DNA of 64,000 bases from Bog-756 sp963841885. GTDB taxonomy: Bacteria > Actinomycetota > Acidimicrobiia > Acidimicrobiales > RAAP-2. The stretch covers positions 28,108 to 92,107 of the forward strand of contig CAWJEK010000033.1 of assembly GCA_963841885.1 (NCBI GenBank). Reading direction: 5' to 3'. The notes under the pieces were generated by a model. The model made no database searches. It was not told the DNA's origin and saw only the letters and a program-made list of their open reading frames with translations. A program made the translations under genes and the position numbers. Below, piece by piece: positions 53,248 to 62,082 of the stretch. The stretch's first letter is position 1; each line of letters begins with the position of its first letter.

Positions 53248-54369
53248 TCAGGAGATGAACTTGGACAGCGGCCGGAAGTCGAGGCCGTGGGCTTCGGCCA
53301 CCGGCTCGTAGACGACCGTCCCGTCCACCACGTTCACGCCCTCGGCGAGCGCCGGATCCTCCGACACCGCGTCCTTCCAGCCGTGGTTGGCGATGTTCAG
53401 GACATAGGGCAACGTGGCGTTGACCAGCGCGTGGGTCGAGGAGTGGGGCACGGCCCCGGGCATGTTGGCCACGCAGTAGAAGAGCGAGCCGTTCACCTCG
53501 AACGTCGGGTCGGAGTGGGTGGTCGGCCGGGTCGACTCGAAGCAGCCACCCTGGTCCACCGAGATATCGACCAGCACCGAGCCGTCGCGCATCCGCCCGA
53601 CGAGCTCGTCGTCGATGAGCTTGGGGGCCTTGGCCCCGACGACGAGCACGGCGCCGATCACGATGTCGGCGTCGATGCACACCTCCTCGATGGCATGGGT
53701 GGAGGAGGCGACGGTCTCGAGGCCGCCGCGGAAATGGTGGTCGACCTGACGCAGGCGCTCGAGGTTGCGGTCGAGGATGTACACCTCGGCGTGCATGCCC
53801 ACGGCCAGCGTGGCGGCGGCCATGCCGGCGACGCCGGCGCCGAGGATCACGATCTTGGCGCAGCGGACGCCGGGCACGCCGCACACCAGGGTGCCGCGGC
53901 CGCCACCCGGGCGCATCAGGTGGTGGGCGCCCATCAGGGGGGCCATGCGGCCGGCCACCTCGCTCATCGGGGTGAGGAGCGGCAGCGAGTTGTCGGGAAG
54001 GCGCACGGTCTCGTAGGCGATGGCCGTGTTGCCCCCGGCGATCAGGGCTTCGGTGCACGGGCGCGAGGCGGCCAGGTGCAGGTAGGTGAAGAGGACCTGG
54101 TTCTGGCGGGCCCCGAGGCGCGGGTACTCGACGGCGACCGGCTCCTTGACGCCGAGGATCATGTCGGCGGCCGACCAGATGTCGTCCGGGTCGTCCAGGA
54201 TCTGCGCCCCGGTGGCGATGAAGTCGGAGTCGGGTATCGACGACCCGACCCCCGCTTCCTTCTCCACCAAGACGGTATGGCCGGCGGCGGTCAGCTCGCG
54301 CACCCCCGCCGGGGTGATGGCCACCCGGTACTCGTCTGCCTTCACTTCTTTGGGAACTCCGACAATCAC
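53248..54369 (-). CDS. ald: Alanine dehydrogenase
   Basis: Interconverts alanine with pyruvate and ammonia using NAD. The 373-residue protein has the family N-terminus VIVGVPKEVKADEYRVAITPAGV, substrate residues in VKEPVAVEYPRL and LFTYLHLAASRP, the Rossmann motif IVILGAGVAGMAAATLAVGM and the C-terminal DQGGCFESTRPTTHSDPTF. Length equals characterised Ald. The GTG at 54369 gives the family start. Position beside the permease and opposite the omega-amine transaminase fits recycling of alanine formed by transamination. Confidence 0.95.
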   Translation of the reverse strand: MIVGVPKEVKADEYRVAITPAGVRELTAAGHTVLVEKEAGVGSSIPDSDFIATGAQILDDPDDIWSAADMILGVKEPVAVEYPRLGARQNQVLFTYLHLAASRPCTEALIAGGNTAIAYETVRLPDNSLPLLTPMSEVAGRMAPLMGAHHLMRPGGGRGTLVCGVPGVRCAKIVILGAGVAGMAAATLAVGMHAEVYILDRNLERLRQVDHHFRGGLETVASSTHAIEEVCIDADIVIGAVLVVGAKAPKLIDDELVGRMRDGSVLVDISVDQGGCFESTRPTTHSDPTFEVNGSLFYCVANMPGAVPHSSTHALVNATLPYVLNIANHGWKDAVSEDPALAEGVNVVDGTVVYEPVAEAHGLDFRPLSKFIS

Positions 54370-54473
54370 TGGACTGACCTCACTGCTCGGGTGGTGACAC
54401 TGCTGATAGGTGGTGGGGACTGCATGGCGCGTCACGGCCGCCGGGCGGGACGCCCGGCGGCCGCCACGGGGTG

Positions 54474-55988
54474 CTACTCGCCGATCTCGGTGTAGGCGAT
54501 CGGCTTGACCTTGAAGAAATCGCCCTTGGTCGTCAGGCGGGCGAGGATCACCAGCGGGATGCCCATGAGGAGGGCGATGATGTCCGCGTAGGATCCGCTC
54601 CAACCGCCGGTCTTGATGACGTCGGCCATGACGAGCAGGAGGACGACGCCTCCCACCAGGGGCAGCAGGATCCCCGTGAAGAAGAACCTCGTCGACTGGA
54701 AGGCGACCTTGCGGTACGCCCAGGCGCAGGTGACCCCGGTGGCCCCGTAGTAGAAGGCGATCAGCACGCCGATGCTCAGGATCAGGTTGTTGAGCAGGGT
54801 GTCGATCGAGGCCACCTGGGTCGCCAGGAGGATCCCGAAGAGGGCGATGAAGGCGAGGATCAGCGTCCCCACGGCCGGGGTCTTGAGCTTGCCCTGGATG
54901 GTGGCGAAGACGCTGGGGAAGACCCGGTCCCGGGCCATCGACAACGTGATACGGGCCGCCGGCAGCAGGGTGGTCTGCGTGGTGGCGACGGTCGAGGAGA
55001 GCACGGCGATCAGCATCACGTACCCGGCCCAGTTACCGGCCGCCCGCTGGGCGAAGTACAGGAGGATGGTGGACGAGTGGGTGGTCCAGGCCTTCTCGGG
55101 AAGCAGCATCTGGGCGGCGATGATGTTGATGCCGAACACCAGGAGCAGCAGGAACATGGCGATGATGCCGGCATGGCCCGGGGTCTTGGTGGAGTTCTTC
55201 GACTCCTCGTTCAGGTTGGTGGCGGTGTCCCAGCCCCAGTAGAAGAAGACCCCGAGTACGAGGCCGGCCGAGAGGGCCGCGAAGCTACCGATGGAGAACG
55301 GGTTGAGCCACCCGAAGTGGAAGCCCTGAGATCCGGCGGGGTGCTGGACGGCGACCTTGATGATCCCCCAGATGGAGAAGCCGATCACGGCCACGTACTC
55401 GATGATCAGGAGGACCCACTGGAAGTTGGTCGTCCAGCGGATGCCCCAGATGCAGATGAAGGTGATGAGCGCCAGCCAGATGCCGGCGCAGATGGCCTGG
55501 TAGCCGAGGTCGTTGGCCGTGGTGGCCGAGATCCAGTTCCGCTCCTGGGCGAACTGCAGCGTGTAGGCGCCGGCGACGAGCGGGGCCGAGATGCAGAAGA
55601 TCACGCTGGTGGCGACCTGCACCCAACCGTTGAACCAGCCGACGTAGGGGGACACCAACTTGGACAGCCACGAGTACGAGGCGCCGCAGTCGGGATCCCT
55701 CCGGTTCAACTGGAAGTAGGCGATGGCGATGAAGAGGACCGGCACGAAGCTGATCCAGATGACGGCCGGCCCGGCGTAGGCGACCCCGACCGTCGTGAAC
55801 AGGACGGCCATGGTGGCGGCCAGGGTGTAGGCCGGGGCCACCGACGAGACGGCCACGACCGTCGAATCGAAGAGGTTGAGGGTGTCCGCCCGCAGGGTCA
55901 CGCCCGCTTGGTCGGACGGGACCGGCGCCCCGAAGGGACCCGGTACCTCGGGTGGCTGGCCCGTGCTGTCGACGGTGTCCGTGCTCAT
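54474..55988 (-). CDS. APC family amino acid/polyamine permease
   Basis: A 504-residue transporter with about 12 helices. It begins LNLFDSTVVAVSSVAPAYTLAATM (helix 1) and contains DPDCGASYSWLSKLVSPYVGWFNGW, the helix-6 loop FFYWGWDTATNLNEESKN and ARDRVFPSVFATIQGKLKTPAVG. The start is set at the ATG at 55988, with GGGGAG nine bases upstream. It lies between ald and the aldehyde dehydrogenase gene, so putrescine, GABA or a related amine is the likely cargo; specificity is inferred from context. Confidence 0.88.
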   Translation of the reverse strand: MSTDTVDSTGQPPEVPGPFGAPVPSDQAGVTLRADTLNLFDSTVVAVSSVAPAYTLAATMAVLFTTVGVAYAGPAVIWISFVPVLFIAIAYFQLNRRDPDCGASYSWLSKLVSPYVGWFNGWVQVATSVIFCISAPLVAGAYTLQFAQERNWISATTANDLGYQAICAGIWLALITFICIWGIRWTTNFQWVLLIIEYVAVIGFSIWGIIKVAVQHPAGSQGFHFGWLNPFSIGSFAALSAGLVLGVFFYWGWDTATNLNEESKNSTKTPGHAGIIAMFLLLLVFGINIIAAQMLLPEKAWTTHSSTILLYFAQRAAGNWAGYVMLIAVLSSTVATTQTTLLPAARITLSMARDRVFPSVFATIQGKLKTPAVGTLILAFIALFGILLATQVASIDTLLNNLILSIGVLIAFYYGATGVTCAWAYRKVAFQSTRFFFTGILLPLVGGVVLLLVMADVIKTGGWSGSYADIIALLMGIPLVILARLTTKGDFFKVKPIAYTEIGE

Positions 55989-56139
55989 GCTCTGTTTCTC
56001 CCCTTGTCGCTGTGCCATCCGGCTGTTGGAATCCCCTACTGGGTACTGATCCACCGGCCCCCCGGTGGTACTGCGGTACAGCTCGTCCGCCGGAGAACGT
56101 CCCCCGACTCCCCGTCCGGCCGTCCCCGGCCGCTCCAGC

Positions 56140-57573
56140 TCAGTTGCCGATGAAGCTCATGACGTGCTTGATGCGGGTGTAGTCCTCGAAGCCGTACGAG
56201 GACAGGTCCTTGCCGTAGCCCGAGTGCTTGAAGCCCCCGTGGGGCATCTCGGCGACGATCGGGATGTGCGTGTTGATCCACACGCAGCCGAAGTCGAGGG
56301 CCTTGGCCATGCGCATGGCGCGGCCGTGGTTCTGGGTCCAGACGCTGGAGGCGAGGCCGTAGCGGACCCCGTTGGCCCAGGCGATGGCCTCGTCCTCGCC
56401 ACTGAAGCGCTGGACGGTGATGGCCGGGCCGAACAGCTCCTCCTGGATCACCTCGTCGTCCTGGTGGAGGCCGGCGATGACCGAGGGCGCGAAGCAGTAG
56501 CCCCGTTCGCCGACCTGCGCGCCGCCGGTCACGACCTCGGCGTGGCTGGGCAGCCGGTCGAAGAACCCGCCCAACCGCTCGAGCTGGGCGGCGCTGTTGA
56601 GCGGGCCGTAGTCGGCGTCGGCCACGTCGGTGCCGCCCACCGTCTGGGCCCGGGCCTGCTCGACCAGGGCCGACACGAAATCGTCGTAGATGCCCGGCGC
56701 GGCCAGCACCCGGGTGGCGGCCGTGCAGTCCTGGCCGGCGTTGAAGTACCCGGCGATGGCGATGCCCTCGGCCGCGGCCTCGAGGTCGGCGTCGTCGAAC
56801 ACCACCACGGGGGCCTTGCCACCGAGCTCGAGGTGGACCCGTTTCACGTCGTGGGAGGCGGACTCGGCCACCTGCATGCCGGCGCGCACGCTGCCCGTGA
56901 TCGAGACCATGGCCGGAGTCGGGTGCTCGACGAGCAGACGGCCGGTGTCCCGGTCGCCGCACACGACGTTGAAGACGCCGTCGGGCAGGTGCTCGGAGAG
57001 GATCTCGGCCATCAGCAGGGTCGAGGCCGGCGTGGTGTCGGAGGGCTTCAGCACCATGGCGTTGCCGGCGGCGATGGCTGGCGCCCACTTCCACACGGCC
57101 ATCATCGCCGGGTAGTTCCACGGGGTGACGGCGGCGCACACCCCGATGGGCTCACGACGGATCATCGACGTGTGGTCGGCCATGTACTCGCCGGCCGACT
57201 TGCCCTCGAGGTGACGGGCGGCCCCGGCGAAGAACCGGATCTGGTCCACCATCGGGGGGATCTCCTCCGACAGGGTGACGGCCACCGGCTTGCCGGTGTT
57301 GGCACTCTCGACGGCGACCAGCTCCTCGGCCCGGGCCTCGATGGCGTCGGCGATGCGGAACAGGGCCAGGCTGCGCTCCGACGGCGTGGCGTCGCGCCAC
57401 CCCGGGAAAGCGTCGGCGGCGGAGGCCATGGCCGCGTCCACGTCGTCGGCCCCGGACACGGGGGCCTCGAAATTCGGCTCGCCCGTGCTCGGGTCGAGCA
57501 GTGTCGACGAGTTGCCGGACTTCGGCTCGGCGTACGAACCACCGATGAAGTTCGACAGACTGGTGGTGCTCAA
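56140..57573 (-). CDS. Aldehyde dehydrogenase, gamma-aminobutyraldehyde dehydrogenase type
   Basis: A 477-residue NAD-dependent ALDH. VTPWNYPAMMAVWKWAPAIA, KPSDTTPAS, SITGSVRAGMQV, catalytic Glu in VHLELGGKAPVVV and the nucleophile Cys in YFNAGQDCTAATRV are present; the AGQDC form is characteristic of PatD/YdcW-like aminobutyraldehyde dehydrogenases. It would oxidise 4-aminobutanal from putrescine to GABA. It is transcribed divergently from lrp, with three GTTAAC repeats between. Confidence 0.88.
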   Translation of the reverse strand: MSTTSLSNFIGGSYAEPKSGNSSTLLDPSTGEPNFEAPVSGADDVDAAMASAADAFPGWRDATPSERSLALFRIADAIEARAEELVAVESANTGKPVAVTLSEEIPPMVDQIRFFAGAARHLEGKSAGEYMADHTSMIRREPIGVCAAVTPWNYPAMMAVWKWAPAIAAGNAMVLKPSDTTPASTLLMAEILSEHLPDGVFNVVCGDRDTGRLLVEHPTPAMVSITGSVRAGMQVAESASHDVKRVHLELGGKAPVVVFDDADLEAAAEGIAIAGYFNAGQDCTAATRVLAAPGIYDDFVSALVEQARAQTVGGTDVADADYGPLNSAAQLERLGGFFDRLPSHAEVVTGGAQVGERGYCFAPSVIAGLHQDDEVIQEELFGPAITVQRFSGEDEAIAWANGVRYGLASSVWTQNHGRAMRMAKALDFGCVWINTHIPIVAEMPHGGFKHSGYGKDLSSYGFEDYTRIKHVMSFIGN

Positions 57574-57706
57574 CGGAATCCTCCCCCGTGCTCACGGTTC
57601 GCGTCCGCTCGACCGGACCGCACCAGCGGGCAGGCGAACGCCTGCCGATTGGCTGTCATCGTGGCCCAAGTCAGCCGATCTGACAAGTGATTTCCGAAAA
57701 CTTTGT

Positions 57707-57765
57707 GTTAACTGCCACGAAATCCGCTTGTTTTTCCACGGAACCTGCGTTAACTGTGCGTTAAC
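57707..57765. promoter_or_regulatory. Three GTTAAC repeats, candidate Lrp operators
   Basis: In an AT-rich patch between the divergent aldehyde dehydrogenase and lrp genes, the palindrome GTTAAC occurs at 57707-57712, 57749-57754 and 57760-57765. Each is embedded in a longer direct repeat, (T/C)G(T/C)GTTAACTG. The first two are 42 bases apart (about four turns) and the last two 11 apart (one turn), so all lie on one helix face. The adjacent Lrp-type product is the probable binder. Confidence 0.55.
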
Positions 57766-57855
57766 TGCTAGAACTGGATCGCGTATGACCACGCCTTCCA
57801 CGCACCCACCCAGGCACTCACCCGGGCCGGCGCCGACCACCCCGGGCGGCCGGCC

Positions 57856-58336
57856 ATGAGCGTCCACTCCACCAACGGGGTGGCCGCCGGCCTGCTCGAC
57901 GACGTCAACAAGGCGATCGTCGAGCAGCTGCAGCAGGACGGCCGTCGCACCTACGGGTCCATCGCCGAGGCGGTGGGGCTGTCCGAGGCCGCCGTCCGCC
58001 AGCGGGTCCAGAAGATCCGCGACGCCGGGATCATGCAGATCGTGGCCGTCACCGATCCCGCTGCAGGTCGGCTTCCGCAGCCAGGCCATGGTGGGGATCC
58101 GCGCCGACGGCGACGCCCGGGAGGTGGCCGACCGCCTCGCCGACGTCGACGACATCGACTACGTGGTGATGGTGGCGGGTGAGTACGACATCCTCGTCGA
58201 GCTGGTGTGCGAGGACGAGGACCGGATGCTCGAGCTCCTGAACGGGGTGATCCGCCAGATCCCGGGGGTCCGGGAGACCGAGATGTTCATGTACCTGAAG
58301 TTGAAGAAGCAGACCTACACATGGGGGACACGATGA
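57856..58336 (+). pseudogene. Lrp/AsnC family transcriptional regulator, frameshifted
   Basis: About 160 codons once one extra C in the CCC at 58057-58059 is removed, which restores VAVTDPLQVGFRSQAMVGI. The helix-turn-helix is QLQQDGRRTYGSIAEAVGLSEAAVRQRVQKIRDAG, and the RAM ligand domain follows with VDDIDYVVMVAGEYDILVELVCEDEDRMLELL. All blocks are intact. Its stop overlaps the transaminase start (ATGA at 58333-58336). The gene is divergent from the aldehyde dehydrogenase, suggesting it regulates the amine catabolic locus. Sequence error is likely. Confidence 0.85.
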
Positions 58337-59703
58337 CCGAATTCTCGATGGACCGACTCCAGGAGAGCGCCCACCGGCACCTCTGGATGCACTTCACCCG
58401 GATGTCCGACGACACCTGCCAGGAGATCCCGGTCATCACCCACGGCGAGGGCGTCTGGGTCTACGACCAGAACGGCAAGCGTTACCTCGACGGCCTGTCC
58501 GGACTCTTCACCAGCCAGCTCGGCCACGGTCGGATGGAGCTGGTGGAGGCGGGGGCCGAGCAGGCGGCCAAGCTGGCCTACTTCCCGGTGTGGAGCTACG
58601 CCCACCCGAAGGCCGTCGAGCTGGCCGAGAAGATCGCCGAACTCACCCCGGGCGACATCAACCGCATCTTCTTCACCACCGGCGGTTCCGAGGCCGTCGA
58701 GTCGGCATGGAAGCTGGCCCGCCAGTACTTCAAGCTGATGGGCCAGCCCCAGCGCACCAAGGTCATCAGCCGGAGCATCGCCTACCACGGCGCCACCATG
58801 GGTGCCCTGTCGATCACCGGCGTCACCGAGATCCGCACGCCGTTCGAGCCCCTGGTGCCCGGCGCCTTCAAGGTCCCGAACACCAACTTCTACCGGGCCC
58901 CCTACTTCGCCGACGACGAGGAGGCCTTCGGCCGCTGGGCCGCCGACGCCATCGAGCAGGCCATCGAGGCCGAGGACCCCGAGACGGTGGCCGCCGTGTT
59001 CCTGGAGCCGGTGCAGAACGCCGGCGGCTGCTTCCCTCCGCCGCCCGGCTACTTCCAGCGGGTGCGCGAGATCTGCGACCGCCACGGCGTCCTGCTCGTC
59101 TCCGACGAGGTCATCTGCGCCTGGGGCCGGCTCGGACACTTCTTCGGCTCCGAGCGCTACGACTACGTGCCGGACATGATCACCATGGCCAAGGGGTTGA
59201 CCAGCGGCTACGCACCGCTCGGGGCACTGGCCGTGAGCGACCGGGTCATCGAGCCGTTCCTCGCCGGGTCGAGCTTCCTGCACGGCATCACCTTCGCCGG
59301 GCACCCCGTGTCCACGGCGGTGGCCCTGGCCAACATCGACGTCTTCGAGAAGGAGGGCATCCTGGACAACGTGCTCGAGCACGAGGCCGAGTTCCGGGCC
59401 TCCCTCGACTCGTTGCGCGACCTGCCCATCGTGGGCGACGTCCGCGGGGCGGGCTACTTCTACGGCATCGAGATGGTCAAGGACAAGGACACCAAGGAGA
59501 CCTTCAACGACGACGAGGCCGAGCGGCTGCTGCGCGGCTATCTCTCCCACGCCCTCTACGAGTCGGGGCTGATCTGCCGGGCCGACGACCGCGGCGACCC
59601 CGTGATCCAGCTGGCGCCGCCGCTCACCTGCGGGCCCGAGGAGTTCGAGTACATGACCAGCCGCCTGCGCGACGTCCTGACCGAGGCGTGGAAGCAGATC
59701 TGA
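58333..59703 (+). CDS. Class III aminotransferase (putrescine/omega-amino acid:pyruvate type)
   Basis: A 456-residue PLP enzyme. Motifs: GEGVWVYDQNGKRYLDGLSGLF, FFTTGGSEAVESAWKLARQYFK, SIAYHGATMGALSITG, VFLEPVQNAGGCFPPPPGYF, SDEVICAWGRLGHFFGS and the PLP Lys287 in MITMAKGLTSGYAPLGAL. It groups with omega-amino acid:pyruvate and putrescine:pyruvate transaminases. The ATG at 58333 overlaps the Lrp stop; an in-frame ATG at 58321 is an alternative. It would give 4-aminobutanal (or malonate semialdehyde) plus alanine, which ald can recycle. Confidence 0.9.
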   Translation: MTEFSMDRLQESAHRHLWMHFTRMSDDTCQEIPVITHGEGVWVYDQNGKRYLDGLSGLFTSQLGHGRMELVEAGAEQAAKLAYFPVWSYAHPKAVELAEKIAELTPGDINRIFFTTGGSEAVESAWKLARQYFKLMGQPQRTKVISRSIAYHGATMGALSITGVTEIRTPFEPLVPGAFKVPNTNFYRAPYFADDEEAFGRWAADAIEQAIEAEDPETVAAVFLEPVQNAGGCFPPPPGYFQRVREICDRHGVLLVSDEVICAWGRLGHFFGSERYDYVPDMITMAKGLTSGYAPLGALAVSDRVIEPFLAGSSFLHGITFAGHPVSTAVALANIDVFEKEGILDNVLEHEAEFRASLDSLRDLPIVGDVRGAGYFYGIEMVKDKDTKETFNDDEAERLLRGYLSHALYESGLICRADDRGDPVIQLAPPLTCGPEEFEYMTSRLRDVLTEAWKQI

Positions 59704-61092
59704 CCCCGCCGACGGGCGAGCGCTACCGGACGCTCTCCCTGTGGTGGGACGGGCTGCCCGGGACGCTCACCGTCCGGCCCCCGCTGCCGGGCGACACCGA
59801 GGTGGACGTGGCCGTCGTGGGCGGGGGCCTGACCGGTCTGTGGACCGCCTACTACCTGCACCGGGCCGATCCGGACCTGCGCATCGCCGTACTCGAGCGC
59901 GACGTGGCCGGCTTCGGCGCCTCGGGCCGCAACGGCGGCTGGTGCTCGGCCCTGTTCAGCGTGTCCGAGGCCACCCTCGACCGGACGTCGGGTCCGGGCT
60001 CGGGCACCGCCCAGCGCCTGGCCATGGAGGAGACGGTGCGCGAGGTCGGGCGGGTGGTCGAGGCCGAGGGCATCGACTGCGGCTACCACCGGGGCGGCAC
60101 CGTGGTGCTCGCCCGCACACCGGCGCAGCTGCAGCGGACCCACGAAGAGGTGGCCGACGCCCGACGGCGCGGCATCGGCGAGGAGGACCTGCGGTTCCTC
60201 CCTCCCGAGGAGGCCCGGCGGCGGGTGGGTGCCACCGACGTGCTGGGCGGGACGTTCACACCGCACTGTGCCGCCGTCGACCCGGCCCGGCTCGTGCGCG
60301 GCCTGGCCTCGGTGGTGGAGCGCGGCGGCGTGTCGGTCTACGAGCGCACCACGGTCCGCTCCATAGCCCCGGGCCTGGTCACCACCGACCGCGGCACGGT
60401 GCGGGCCGGCACCGTCGTCCGGGCCACGGAGGGGTACACCCGCACGCTCGCCGGCCACGAGCGCGACCTCGTGCCCGTCTACTCGCTGATGATCGCCACC
60501 GAGCCGCTGCCCGACTCGTTCTGGGACGAGGTGGGACTGGCCGGACGGGAGACGTTCGCCGACCACCGGCATCTCGTCATCTACGGACAGCGCACCGAAG
60601 ACGGCCGGATGGCCTTCGGCGGCCGGGGTGCGCCCTACCACTTCGGGTCGACGATCCGACCCGGCCTACGACCGCGACGCCGGAGTGCACGAGGCCCTGC
60701 GCCGCACCCTGGTGGAGCTCTTCCCGGCGCTGGCCGACGCCGCCGTCACCCACGCCTGGGGCGGCCCGCTGGGAATCTCCCGTGACTGGTTCTCGTCGGT
60801 CGGCATCGACGGGGCCACCCGGCTGGCGTGGGCCGGCGGTTACGTGGGCGACGGACTGTCGACCACCAACCTGGCGGGCCGGACGCTGCGCGACCTCATC
60901 CTCGGTTCGTCCACCGAGCTGACCAGGCTCCCGTGGGTCAACCACCGTTCCCGCCGGTGGGAGCCCGAGCCGTTCCGCTACGTCGGGATCAACGCCGGGC
61001 TCCGGCTGGCCGGCACCGCCGACCGCGCCGAGGACCGGAAGGGGAGGGCCACCTGGCACGCGGCCGCCCTGGGCAAGCTGGTCGGCGGGTAG
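59688..61092 (+). pseudogene. FAD-dependent oxidoreductase (PuuB-like, DAO family), frameshifted
   Basis: About 468 codons after removing one C in the CCC at 60661-60663, which restores STIRPAYDRDAGVHEALRRTL. The N-terminus is LWWDGLPG, then VDVAVVGGGLTGLWTAYYL (FAD Rossmann) and VAGFGASGRNGGWCSALF, the gamma-glutamylputrescine oxidase-like signature; the C-terminal part has WGGPLGISRDWFSSVGIDG and WAGGYVGDGLSTTNLAGRTL. The GTG at 59688 overlaps the end of the transaminase by 16 bases. It likely oxidises a polyamine or derivative. Probably intact in the organism. Confidence 0.85.
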
Positions 61093-61104
61093 TCCCTGCC
61101 GTCC

Positions 61105-61123
61105 GCCCCGTCGCCGGCGGGGC
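61105..61123. terminator. GC hairpin between convergent genes
   Basis: A six-base stem GCCCCG with CGGGGC around a seven-base loop lies in the 35-base gap between the convergent oxidoreductase and aquaporin genes. It could terminate transcription from both sides; it lacks a U-tract. Confidence 0.4.
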
Positions 61124-61127
61124 CGGA

Positions 61128-61985
61128 TCAGGGCTTGTCCGGCCGGGTGATCAGGGGGTGGATGCTGCCCTGGGCGGCCAACGAGCCGGTGGCGCCGCCA
61201 CCGGGCCCCCGCAGCAGATAGGCCATCCCGACGGCCAGCACCGCCCCGACGGCCGGGCCGGCCAGGTAGACCCACCACGACGTGAAGTCGACCGACACGA
61301 TGTCGGGCCCGAGCGTGCGCACCGGGTTCATGGAGGCGCCGGAGATGGGGCTGGCCCACAGACCGGCCAGGGCGATGTAGCCGCCCACCCCGATGGCTCC
61401 GAACAGGCCGACCTGCTGGGCCCCGGAGGCGGTGCCGAGGATGACGCTCACCAGTCCGAGGGTGAGGACGGCCTCCATCAGGAAGGCGGCGGTGGCGGTG
61501 TGACCGGTGGCCGGGTAGTTCGAGCCGTAGTGCGCCGACACGCCCACCACCGCCTGGAGGAACCAGGCGGCGACCAGGGCCCCGGCCAACTGGGCCACGA
61601 CGTAGCCGGGTACCCGGCGCCACGGGAAGTCGCTCCGGAGTGAGAAGGCCATGGTGACCGCCGGGTTGAGGTGGGCGCCCGAGACCTTGCCCATGAACAG
61701 GATGATCGCCATGACCATGAGGCCGGGAGCGACGACGGCCGCCGCCCGTCCCACCGAGCCCGGGATGGAGTGGCCGATCATGGGGCCGCCGGCCGCCACC
61801 AGGACGAGGAAGAAGGTTCCGAACACCTCGGCGCACAGCCGTCGCCACTCGCGCGACGGGTCGGCGAAGTTGCGGATCATCAGCTCCCAGCGCTGCTCCG
61901 CCGTCGCCAGTGGCGTCACCGAGTCCGAGTGCCCGGGCGCCTCGGGGTCGCTGAAGTCGTGCCCCGTCGCCGTATGGTCGCTCAT
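61128..61985 (-). CDS. MIP/aquaporin family channel
   Basis: A 285-residue six-helix channel. The first half-helix motif is canonical (VSGAHLNPAVTMAFS); the second is ISGASMNPVRTLGPD, with Val replacing Ala but the Arg of the selectivity filter kept. Bundled helices (AEVFGTFFLVLVAAGG, PGYVVAQLAGALVAAWFLQ) are typical. A hydrophilic N-terminal extension of about 50 residues precedes helix 1. Water, glycerol or small solutes may pass. The ATG at 61985 is preferred over the GTG at 62000. Confidence 0.88.
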   Translation of the reverse strand: MSDHTATGHDFSDPEAPGHSDSVTPLATAEQRWELMIRNFADPSREWRRLCAEVFGTFFLVLVAAGGPMIGHSIPGSVGRAAAVVAPGLMVMAIILFMGKVSGAHLNPAVTMAFSLRSDFPWRRVPGYVVAQLAGALVAAWFLQAVVGVSAHYGSNYPATGHTATAAFLMEAVLTLGLVSVILGTASGAQQVGLFGAIGVGGYIALAGLWASPISGASMNPVRTLGPDIVSVDFTSWWVYLAGPAVGAVLAVGMAYLLRGPGGGATGSLAAQGSIHPLITRPDKP

Positions 61986-62082
61986 CGCCGCATCGGCCAC
62001 GACGCTAGCAACGGCACCGGGGGCTGATCACGATCATCCGCCCACGTCCCCGGGTCCCTTCCCGGTGGCGGCGGGCTGGAGC

